A DNA stretch of 8,414 bases from Methylovulum sp. (GTDB lineage Bacteria > Pseudomonadota > Gammaproteobacteria > Methylococcales > Methylomonadaceae): contig JAQTNZ010000080.1 of the NCBI GenBank assembly GCA_028713595.1, positions 1 to 8,414 of the forward strand. The letters run 5' to 3'. The translations under genes were made by a program, and so were the position numbers. A model generated the notes under the pieces. It was not told the DNA's origin and ran no database searches. It saw only the letters and a program-made list of their open reading frames with translations. Positions 1 through 5,816 of the stretch are shown one piece after another (position 1 is the stretch's first letter; every line of letters starts with the position of its first letter).

Positions 1-2980
1 CCAACAGATTTGAGCGGGTCCGGTAAATGCCAGTCGCTGACACTTTAATTTCGTTGCTTTGGTCGCCGCGCAAATAATTCAAGATGGGGCTGGAGGTGTT
101 TGCCAGATTGGCGCTGTCCAAAACCGCCTTTTGCGCGTCATTAAGATAGGTGCTGGCCGCTCCCCACTGAAACTCGATACCCTTAAAATCCGGCTTGGTC
201 GGAGCATAACTATAGATACGGCGGTTGCTGGGACTGGCAATCAATGCCATCTCACCCGTCTCTATAGTGCCGTTGCCATTAAGATCTTTGGTGGCGTTAC
301 CGGCATCCCATTGCACGGGGCCTATGGCACCCGCATCCAGCTTGCCGTTCCCGTTGCTATCTTCACCCGTATCCAGTTTGCCGTTGCCGTTGGCGTCTTC
401 AGTTATGAGCTTATAGGCCAACAAATGCCCGCTCCAGTCGGTGCTGTTAAACGTCGCTTGGTAAATTAAGGTGTCACTTTGAAACTGGGTGGAGTTGGTC
501 GCCACCGATGAGGCCGAAGACGGGGTGCGCAAAACATCAGCAAAGGCATCACCCAAAGATTTGGCCAGTTGTTTAGGGTTGGTCGCGGCGAAATAACGGT
601 CAGGGATGCCATCGGTATTGGAATCCCATTCGGAGACCAAATCAGGGAGATTATTGCCATTGCTGTCAATAAACCCCCCCCACTTGGCGGCATAAAACAA
701 CGGTTGCTTTAGGATGCTGGCGGTTGATGTCCCGGCTGCATAAGTTGCCGTGGTTGCCGCGTCAGTATCGGTGCATTTGGTTTTACAATCGGTCACGCCA
801 GTCGGGTCAACATAAATATAACCTGCTGCCGGAGTGCCGCCCGAATAGCCGGAATGGGCATGGAAACCATCCTTAGTGGTGCCGTTGATAATATAACCAA
901 AGCCCATCGCCGCCCCTGTGGAGCCTTTAAAGACATCGGTGGTGATTTTGACCGTGCCGTCAGCTTTAACCTCGTAACTGAGGATGCCTAACATGTCCAT
1001 GTCAAAGTCACCGCCTTGTTCAGCGGTTTCCCAGTTGACATAAAATTTGCCGCAGTTGGCGCCGACTGTCGGGCACGTCGCGGTGGCGGTGGTGGTGGGG
1101 GTGTTTTGGTAAATGATTTTAAAATCGACCAAGCCACAACGGCTACTGTTATTGACACCGTCACGAAGGTTTTGGCACGCCGGCAAAATAGTGATGGTAT
1201 TGCTGGAATTAGGCACAGCAACCACCACTTGTGGCGTGTAGGGCGCCAAAGCCACCCCATAAGTCGTTACGGTCTGGCTACCTTTCAAATCGGAACGTAT
1301 GCTTGCGCTTTTGGCGGCGTAAGCCAATCCTGCGGCTTGGTAAGAACCCAGCAAGGAAGGCGATGCCGGGCAAACGCCCCGGGCGGCGCTGAGGGCGCTG
1401 ATGGTTTTGGCAGTGCATAAATTGTTGATGTTAGTGCCCGTACCGCCTGAAAGGTAGCCGATAAAAAAGGGATTGCCGGCGATGGATTCGCTAGTGCCTA
1501 TATTATCGGTGACGGCATCCAGGTTCGGGATGCCCAATTCGGTGGCAGTGGACAATTTGTCGGCATCAAAAGAAGTGACACTGGCATTGAATTGGATGAC
1601 GTTGATGTTGGCACACCATTCGGTGGGGCTGATGGGATCAGCCCAGCTCACTTGCGGCAAACCTGTGATATAGCTGGCATCACTAAAGTTGAATGCCGTG
1701 GAGGCGGCCTTACCTGCCAAATAACGTAGGGATTCCAGCAAAATTTCCGCTTGCGGGTTGCCCCAATTGGTGCAGTTGCCATCGGCGAACATGGTCAGCA
1801 ACGAATAGGGGCAGCCATCACCGCCTGAGGAGACGGCGTCAATATAAGTGCCGGTGTTATGGTTATAGCCATAAATCCGTAACAGGTTGAGGGTGTTGAT
1901 GATGCCGCCGTTAGCGGGCGCCGCCTTAAAAATGCCCGTGGACACATCAATTTCATCGGTCATCAGGCCAACGTTTTTGCGTAAAACCCCCCCGGTAGTA
2001 TTTTTTGCGTAAGAACCGGTCATTAGGCCAAAGCGGATTAAGCCGTCATCGCCATAGGTTTGCAACAAACCGATGGGCTTGAGGATGCCGTTATAGTTTT
2101 TGCACTGCTCTTGCCCGACCAGTGCGGTGCTGGCGCAAACCTGGACACGCGCCACCAATTCGTCCAATTTTACCGTTAAGGCCGGCGAAAATTCACCGGC
2201 GTTCATTTCCGTAAAGGCTTTGTTAGCGGTGCTATTGCCATTGGAGCCATTATTCTTCTCATCTAGCCAGCGGCATTGCCACGCTTCACCCGCCGACCAT
2301 AAAGAATAATCGCCTTTGGCAACCCGAATTTTGGGCGGATCGGTGACGGTGTTGATTTTTTGCGAATATTGCGTTGATATGGTGGTGCTGCACAGCGTGA
2401 CGCCGCTGGTTGCCGCCAAGGTATACGGGGTCAGCTTGTCCAGATCGGCACCTTTATAAAATTTGGCGATACTATGGGCATCATTGGGCAGGTGCGAGCG
2501 CTCGAGGACGGTCGATGCTACCGTATCCGTGGAGCGCAAACCGCCATAGAGGATTTTTCGCACCACATCCATACGCGTCATGGTTGACCAATTAAGGAAG
2601 TTGCCGCTCCAGTTACCCGTGCAATATTTGTCAGTCGTGATTGAGAACGGCTCAAACTGGTTGCTGGTCGTGTTGTAGTTGTAACATTTGTAGCTGTCGA
2701 AATAACCGTAATACTCAATGCTGTTTTTGTAAGTGGTGTCAGGCAGGCCATCACCATCCAAATCGGAGAAATCATCAAAGGCCTTAAAATAAAGCTGATG
2801 GTCTTTGGATATATTAAGCATGGCGACCGGTTTGGCGGCATTGGTCAAAAACAACGGGGTTTGCGCCACCGTGCCCGCCCATGCCGAAGTGGCGGACAGC
2901 ATTCCGCACACCATGAACAACAATAGGTGACTGGGCCAGTGGCGGGAGGAGTTGGATCGGATCCTGACAATGTTGTGCAT
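1..2980 (-). CDS. pilY1: PilY1 type IV pilus tip adhesin/biogenesis factor (partial, C-terminus off the edge)
   Basis: An open frame of 993 codons runs without a stop from ATG at 2980 to the window edge. Residues 1-35 form a Sec signal peptide: a basic N-terminus, a hydrophobic stretch at 19-30, and an A-W-A cleavage site before Gly36. Family landmarks in order are a DLDGDGLPD loop (73-81) followed by EYYGYFD and YKCYNY; a GNFLNWSTMTRMDVVRK block (127-142); an AAKWGGF block (764-770) with two more Asp-rich loops; TDWSGHLLAY (847-856); and YLRGDQSNE (969-977), which leads into the missing beta-propeller domain. I see no DxSxS MIDAS motif, so a functional von Willebrand A fold is not assured. 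There are 17 cysteines after the signal peptide, suggesting disulfides. By family knowledge PilY1 sits at the pilus tip with the minor pilins and governs adhesion, extension/retraction balance and surface sensing. It is the last visible gene of the minor-pilin operon and has a strong Shine-Dalgarno sequence. G8 and G7 tracts lie inside the coding region. Confidence 0.95.
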   Translation of the reverse strand, partial: MHNIVRIRSNSSRHWPSHLLLFMVCGMLSATSAWAGTVAQTPLFLTNAAKPVAMLNISKDHQLYFKAFDDFSDLDGDGLPDTTYKNSIEYYGYFDSYKCYNYNTTSNQFEPFSITTDKYCTGNWSGNFLNWSTMTRMDVVRKILYGGLRSTDTVASTVLERSHLPNDAHSIAKFYKGADLDKLTPYTLAATSGVTLCSTTISTQYSQKINTVTDPPKIRVAKGDYSLWSAGEAWQCRWLDEKNNGSNGNSTANKAFTEMNAGEFSPALTVKLDELVARVQVCASTALVGQEQCKNYNGILKPIGLLQTYGDDGLIRFGLMTGSYAKNTTGGVLRKNVGLMTDEIDVSTGIFKAAPANGGIINTLNLLRIYGYNHNTGTYIDAVSSGGDGCPYSLLTMFADGNCTNWGNPQAEILLESLRYLAGKAASTAFNFSDASYITGLPQVSWADPISPTEWCANINVIQFNASVTSFDADKLSTATELGIPNLDAVTDNIGTSESIAGNPFFIGYLSGGTGTNINNLCTAKTISALSAARGVCPASPSLLGSYQAAGLAYAAKSASIRSDLKGSQTVTTYGVALAPYTPQVVVAVPNSSNTITILPACQNLRDGVNNSSRCGLVDFKIIYQNTPTTTATATCPTVGANCGKFYVNWETAEQGGDFDMDMLGILSYEVKADGTVKITTDVFKGSTGAAMGFGYIINGTTKDGFHAHSGYSGGTPAAGYIYVDPTGVTDCKTKCTDTDAATTATYAAGTSTASILKQPLFYAAKWGGFIDSNGNNLPDLVSEWDSNTDGIPDRYFAATNPKQLAKSLGDAFADVLRTPSSASSVATNSTQFQSDTLIYQATFNSTDWSGHLLAYKLITEDANGNGKLDTGEDSNGNGKLDAGAIGPVQWDAGNATKDLNGNGTIETGEMALIASPSNRRIYSYAPTKPDFKGIEFQWGAASTYLNDAQKAVLDSANLANTSSPILNYLRGDQSNEIKVSATGIYRTRSNLL
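326..397 (-). repeat. Two 36-bp in-frame tandem repeats encoding calcium-loop-like units in PilY1
   Basis: Two consecutive 12-codon units encode DANGNGKLDTGE (PilY1 residues 862-873) and DSNGNGKLDAGA (874-885). They differ at only a few bases, which points to local duplication. A third related unit, DLNGNGTIETGE (899-910), lies at 251-286 after a 13-residue spacer. The D-x-N-G-N-G-x-(L/I)-(D/E) pattern resembles dockerin or EF-hand type calcium loops; calcium binding is inferred from that pattern alone. Confidence 0.8.
674..681 (-). repeat. G8 homopolymer inside pilY1
   Basis: Eight consecutive C on the plus strand read as G8 in the coding strand, spanning Trp767-Gly768-Gly769 in the KWGGF motif. 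The tract is in frame as given; gain or loss of one base would truncate PilY1 before its C-terminal domain. Confidence 0.85.
1987..1993 (-). repeat. G7 homopolymer inside pilY1
   Basis: Seven consecutive C on the plus strand read as GGG GGG G in the coding strand at PilY1 residues Gly330-Gly331-Val332. It is in frame as given. It is shorter than most tracts known to be phase-variable. Confidence 0.8.
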
Positions 2981-2985
2981 AAGAG

Positions 2986-2990
2986 CCTCC
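2986..2990 (-). promoter_or_regulatory. Strong ribosome-binding site of pilY1
   Basis: On the minus strand GGAGG is followed by the five bases CTCTT and then the ATG at 2980. This is the clearest Shine-Dalgarno sequence in the pilus block and fixes the pilY1 start. The upstream pilins instead start by overlapping the previous stop codon and have weak or absent sites, so pilY1 appears to be translated independently. Confidence 0.75.
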
Positions 2991-3038
2991 ACTGAAACAA
3001 TCAGCATGGGAAGAACGTTAAAGATCGTTAAGTCGTAG

Positions 3039-3065
3039 GGCAAGCCGCCGTAGTTGATGCTTGCC
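3039..3065 (-). other. Stem-loop between pilX and pilY1
   Basis: GGCAAGC (3039-3045) and GCTTGCC (3059-3065) form a perfect 7-bp stem around a 13-base loop, in the 105-base gap between the pilX stop and the pilY1 start. No T run follows in the direction of transcription, so it does not look like an intrinsic terminator. It may protect or mark the processing of the upstream or downstream message, or act as a partial attenuator. The stem is seen directly; its role is inferred. Confidence 0.5.
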
Positions 3066-3085
3066 GGAAAATGCTATCAAGGCCA

Positions 3086-3634
3086 TCATAAACATCCACC
3101 TGCCCTGGTATTGGCCACCGCCGCATAGATCGACTCCACGGTGACCAAAGAATTGCCGGTGCTGCCACTGGCTTGGGCGATGATCCTATAAATACATCTG
3201 GCAGGGGTTGAGCTGTCTTTTAAGATAAATTGGATCAGATACTTAGGCGGCGAATTGTTGACGTTGACACCGTTCAGGGTGTCGCCTGCATAAGTGATGC
3301 TAGGGTTGTTTGCCCAAAAATCAGCGCTGGCGGTGACGCTCAAATTGCTCAAGGCCGGGCTGTTCGGCATATAATAGCCATTAGTCCCCTCATCGCTAAA
3401 GCCCAATTGCCATGATGTTGAGCCAAGCGCCGCCGTTATGGTCGCTTCGGCGGCGGAAATCGTGGCTTCAGCGGCCTGAAAGGCGACGTTTTGGTCTTGT
3501 TCATTACCCGCCTCACGCTCTTCCAAGCTGGTCATTTGCGTACCGCTGATACCGATCAGCATCAGCAACAGCAACATGACCAAGGCAATGGCCAACACGG
3601 CACCGGATTGACGTTGATAGGGAAAAGTTCTCAT
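3086..3634 (-). CDS. pilX: PilX minor pilin (type IV pilus assembly)
   Basis: This 182-residue protein begins with a short basic leader ending in Gly11, followed by a long hydrophobic helix (12-32). Next comes the PilX-type conserved stretch TSLEEREAGNEQDQNVAFQAAEA (about 35-57, beginning at Thr35). The C-terminal part has the CIYRIIAQASG pattern (147-157), which is typical of the PilX/PilW C-terminal domain. Cysteines 147 and 181 could pair. If cleavage follows Gly11, position +5 of the mature protein is Ile rather than the usual pilin Glu. The segment AAEATISAAEATITAA is an internal near-repeat. By family knowledge PilX joins PilV, PilW, a FimT/FimU-type pilin and PilY1 in the complex that primes pilus assembly and caps the tip. 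Its ATG shares one base with the pilW stop (TAATG), so translational coupling is likely. Confidence 0.9.
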   Translation of the reverse strand: MRTFPYQRQSGAVLAIALVMLLLLMLIGISGTQMTSLEEREAGNEQDQNVAFQAAEATISAAEATITAALGSTSWQLGFSDEGTNGYYMPNSPALSNLSVTASADFWANNPSITYAGDTLNGVNVNNSPPKYLIQFILKDSSTPARCIYRIIAQASGSTGNSLVTVESIYAAVANTRAGGCL

Positions 3635-4374
3635 TAGCGGAGCCGATTACGCAAAGCAATGGTGCCGGTATAAACCCGGCGCATCTTTAAGTCACCCGGA
3701 TCAATATCGCTCACACCATTGTAGTTATAAAGAACCGGGCTGGTGGCGACATTATCAAGGGTCGCCAGCAACAGGCTTATCCTGATGCTGACGACATTGC
3801 CCATATTCGTGACCAAACCCGAAGGGACATAATAGTTGGGGGTATAATATCCGTTGTTATCAGGGCCATTAATGTCTTCGCCATAAAGGATCTGCATATT
3901 TTCCACGCCCTCAATCAGCTCCACAGGTTGTCCGCCCGTTATTATCCGCCATAAAGAAGTGCCGTTTCCGCTGGTGGACGCTTGTATCCAATAAGTAACG
4001 GTAATGTCGGGCAGGGTATCAGTGCAGGTGGCGCCCACCCATGTCCCTGTCCGCCAGACAACCGTGATCGAGTCGGCGTTGTTCGGCCCGGTAGCATCGG
4101 TGCCCGAAAGTGTATTGGCAGGGTTTGCAGCGACCGGGCTCACTGCCCGGCACTCCCAAAAATCGGCCATACGCACATCATTGGCGATAAAATCCAGCGC
4201 GAAACGCCCGTCTTCCTGCAAGTGCGCCAAATTGTCCTGTATCCTATAGGCTTGCCTGCTACTGGTAAAAATCTGCAAGATGCCACCGAGCAAAAACAAG
4301 CCGATCAACATGGCGACCATGAGTTCAATCAATGACATCCCGCCCTGGTTGCGGCGGACAACAAAGCGTTTCAT
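3634..4374 (-). CDS. pilW: PilW minor pilin (type IV pilus assembly)
   Basis: This 246-residue protein has a class III prepilin leader, MKRFVVRRNQGG, cleaved before Met13. Glu17 sits at mature position +5 within GMSLIELMVAMLIGLFLLGG. The hydrophobic helix is followed by the PilW-like block NLAHLQEDGRFALDFIANDVR (about 38-58). Cysteines near 74 and 117 could form a disulfide. The C-terminal half contains the ENMQILYGED pattern and a terminal RRVYTGTIALRNR stretch, both usual for PilW. PilW is a minor pilin of the assembly-initiating tip complex; it sits in the inner membrane before incorporation. The start ATG overlaps the pilV stop as ATGA (4 bases) and the stop shares one base with the pilX start, so it lies in the middle of a coupled operon. 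Confidence 0.92.
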   Translation of the reverse strand: MKRFVVRRNQGGMSLIELMVAMLIGLFLLGGILQIFTSSRQAYRIQDNLAHLQEDGRFALDFIANDVRMADFWECRAVSPVAANPANTLSGTDATGPNNADSITVVWRTGTWVGATCTDTLPDITVTYWIQASTSGNGTSLWRIITGGQPVELIEGVENMQILYGEDINGPDNNGYYTPNYYVPSGLVTNMGNVVSIRISLLLATLDNVATSPVLYNYNGVSDIDPGDLKMRRVYTGTIALRNRLR

Positions 4375-4838
4375 AAATAAAAGCTCATCGTATAGACATT
4401 ATCCTGACCACCCGCTTCAACGCCGCCATCGACAACACCGTCACGGTTACTGTCCCAGGCTATGGTGATGGTGAACACGTTACCGCCGGGGGCGCTAATG
4501 CTCCCCGTACCCAAGGGCAATACGCTTAACGCCAAATTCCACTCATAAAGGTCATTGAGCACCAATTGGGCGGGCGTGCAACCGGTAGTGGTCATACACG
4601 CCGGTTGTTGTGCGGCGTTGGCGGGCAAGGTGTTGAGATAAGAAAGGGCCGCCGACCTATTGCCGCGCATCCTGTCAGCCAAATCATAGCTTAATTCGGT
4701 GGCCAGGCTATTTTGGAGAGCCAGCTGGTTATTTTTCAGGCTAACCCCTTGTAACGCGGCAAAACCTAACAGCCCGCCTGACAGCAACAGCATGGCGACC
4801 AACACTTCAATTAAGGTGAACCCTTGGTGTTTGCTCAT
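4371..4838 (-). CDS. pilV: PilV minor pilin (type IV pilus modification protein)
   Basis: I chose ATG at 4838, giving 155 residues. It makes a 4-base ATGA overlap with the fimT stop and leaves a canonical short leader, MSKHQG. A TTG at 4844 would add two residues but is less likely. Cleavage after Gly6 gives FTLIEVLVAMLLLSGGLLG with Glu at +5. The block ALQNSLATELSYDLADRMRGN (about 40-60) is typical of PilV. Cys81 and Cys87 could form a small disulfide loop. Near the C-terminus, DSNRDGVVD (129-137) resembles an EF-hand-like calcium loop, which I do not regard as a standard part of PilV. Role by family: minor pilin of the tip/priming complex, working with PilW, PilX and PilY1. It is the second gene of the operon. 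Confidence 0.92.
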   Translation of the reverse strand: MSKHQGFTLIEVLVAMLLLSGGLLGFAALQGVSLKNNQLALQNSLATELSYDLADRMRGNRSAALSYLNTLPANAAQQPACMTTTGCTPAQLVLNDLYEWNLALSVLPLGTGSISAPGGNVFTITIAWDSNRDGVVDGGVEAGGQDNVYTMSFYL

Positions 4839-5461
4839 GGACAACTGCCCGTACCCTCAGAAACCCTGGTGCGCCCAAGCGCATTAAGGACGATTACCCG
4901 CGATTGCGTATTGTCATGGCTGCCATCACATAAGACAAACGTATCGCCAGGCGTTACAACACCAGCAGGAATAATACTTTGCCCGGATGGCCCGTAACTG
5001 ATCAGCATATCATTAGGGCTGCCAGCACCGGCAAAGGTATTGAACGTATAACCTGTGGGCAAACCGCCATACGTCCTGATCAGGCACTCCTCGCCAGGAA
5101 GGCATAAGGTGACAGTGGAGGCATTAAAACCGCCCGTAGCATTCGGATCGGTAAACACGTCCCACCCCGCCTCCCACGAGCCAGGCGTACCGCTTTTTGA
5201 CAACACGCTCACCCGCACCCCCCGTTTGACCGCTTCACTTTTGGCAAGCATTAAGCTGCTGACAAAATCGTTGGTATAGGCCGTTAAGCGAGTGCTGCCA
5301 ATTACTTTAGTAAACGTGGGCATAGCCAACCCCAGCACAATAGAGGCGATCACCAACGTTATCATCAGCTCAACAAGGCCAAAACCTGCCAGCCGCTTGT
5401 TTTTCTGCCAGCCATAGCTTGTCTGACGGGCCATAAAACGTGTGCTTTTTATCATATCCAT
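4835..5461 (-). CDS. fimT: FimT/FimU-type (GspH-like) minor pseudopilin
   Basis: This 208-residue protein has a rather long, basic leader of 26 residues ending in RLAG, then FGLVELMITLVIASIVLGLAMP with Glu31 at mature +5. The AYTNDFVSSLMLAKSEAVKRG block (about 61-81) is the classic signature of the GspH/FimT domain. Cysteines 120, 126, 178 and 207 lie in the globular part. The C-terminal stretch RVIVLNALGRTRV ends the domain and holds GRTR at 196-199, matching the GRxR DNA-binding motif described for competence FimT proteins. ATG at 5461 is preferred, with a weak GGTGGA about 11 bases upstream; ATG codons at residues 3 and 10 are alternatives. It is the first gene of the minor-pilin operon. 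I cannot decide between FimU (pilus tip) and FimT (DNA uptake) from sequence alone, so the symbol is tentative. Confidence 0.85.
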   Translation of the reverse strand: MDMIKSTRFMARQTSYGWQKNKRLAGFGLVELMITLVIASIVLGLAMPTFTKVIGSTRLTAYTNDFVSSLMLAKSEAVKRGVRVSVLSKSGTPGSWEAGWDVFTDPNATGGFNASTVTLCLPGEECLIRTYGGLPTGYTFNTFAGAGSPNDMLISYGPSGQSIIPAGVVTPGDTFVLCDGSHDNTQSRVIVLNALGRTRVSEGTGSCP

Positions 5462-5479
5462 GCCATTATAAATCCACCA

Positions 5480-5566
5480 TCACCGATGTGGACGGATAAA
5501 TGGGAAAAGCCTATCGGCAAAACGGAAAGGTTCAATTTTCGTCTCCAAAGGACAAAAAAAATCCAT
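5480..5566 (-). CDS. Possible 28-codon leader ORF upstream of fimT (tentative)
   Basis: ATG at 5566 opens a frame of 28 codons that ends at TGA (5480-5482), about 18 bases before the fimT start. GGGGA lies 8 bases upstream and could serve as a ribosome-binding site. The predicted peptide is rich in Phe, Pro and Arg (it begins MDFFCPLETK and ends FIRPHR) and has no domain that I recognise. It could be a regulatory leader peptide, or simply chance: an ORF of this size is expected at random. Confidence 0.2.
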   Translation of the reverse strand: MDFFCPLETKIEPFRFADRLFPFIRPHR

Positions 5567-5628
5567 GAATAGTTTCCCCGGCATCGGGTCTTTTTAAGTA
5601 CGGGCAAAACCCTGTTGTTATTTGCTCA

Positions 5629-5698
5629 AGTATAGTTTCTATTGCCATAAATAAAAGGTATTTTTCATATTATCCTATTTATCTGCATAATTTGACAT
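5629..5698 (-). promoter_or_regulatory. Candidate sigma-70 promoters of the minor-pilin operon
   Basis: Two minus-strand candidates were noted. The upstream one has a -35-like ATGTCA (5693-5698), an 18-base spacer and a -10-like GATAAT (5669-5674). The downstream one has TATACT (5629-5634) but no good -35. Either would give a leader of roughly 160-200 bases before fimT. The match quality is modest and the region is AT-rich, so chance matches are likely. Confidence 0.35.
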
Positions 5699-5790
5699 TA
5701 ACCATTGACTATAAAAACAAGCAGTTAACAGAATAACCCCATAAAAAATAGAGCTATATCCACTGACGGCAAAGACAGAAAACCCCAAAC

Positions 5791-5813
5791 AGGCCGCATT
5801 TTTAGCATGGCCT
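5791..5813 (-). terminator. Stem-loop after ispA, possible terminator
   Basis: AGGCC and GGCCT form a 5-bp stem with an additional inner GC/GC pairing around a TAAAAAT loop, starting 3 bases after the ispA stop codon. Downstream on the minus strand comes GTTTGGGGTTTT, an interrupted T-rich stretch rather than a clean T run. It fits the end of the xseB-ispA unit but is a weak intrinsic terminator at best. Confidence 0.4.
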
Positions 5814-5816
5814 CCC

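Larger units (their letters stand above)
5462..5816. other. 355-base intergenic region between ispA and the pilus operon
   Basis: No strong gene is seen here. The part nearest ispA holds a stem-loop. The middle (about 5630-5770) is AT-rich and has two candidate minus-strand promoters. The part nearest fimT (about 5462-5620) would be the transcribed leader of the pilus operon and contains a possible 28-codon ORF. On the plus strand, CCCG-GCAT-CGGG (5577-5588) is followed by TCTTTTT, which looks like a tiny terminator, but no plus-strand gene precedes it. I see no tRNA, no known riboswitch core and no RpoN (-24/-12) promoter. Confidence 0.6.

Noticed and set aside
59..469. Plus-strand ORF of 136 codons
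   Set aside because: It is the antisense shadow of the continuous pilY1 frame, which has a signal peptide and family motifs.
1016..1420. Plus-strand ORF of 134 codons with a Gly-rich stretch
   Set aside because: It lies wholly inside pilY1 on the opposite strand; the Gly run is the shadow of a Thr/Pro/Ala stretch (PilY1 residues 627-635). No ribosome-binding site or family resemblance.
2578..2841. Minus-strand ORF of 87 codons near the start of pilY1
   Set aside because: It is in a different frame from pilY1 and overlaps its conserved N-terminal region; the pilY1 frame is clearly the coding one.
4839..4844. TTG start of pilV at 4844
   Set aside because: ATG at 4838 gives the ATGA overlap with the fimT stop and a standard prepilin leader, so the TTG is unlikely.
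5511..5530. AlgR-like site (CCGTTTTGC) before fimT
   Set aside because: Only about six of nine bases match the Pseudomonas consensus, and AlgR is not known in this organism.
5577..5595. Plus-strand hairpin CCCG-GCAT-CGGG followed by TCTTTTT
   Set aside because: The stem is only 4 bp and no plus-strand gene lies upstream, so a terminator role is not supported.
5500..5620. c-di-GMP (GEMM) riboswitch in the pilus operon leader
   Set aside because: Partial likeness such as GGGCAAAACC on the plus strand only; the GGGACGCAAAGC core is absent and the orientation is wrong for fimT.
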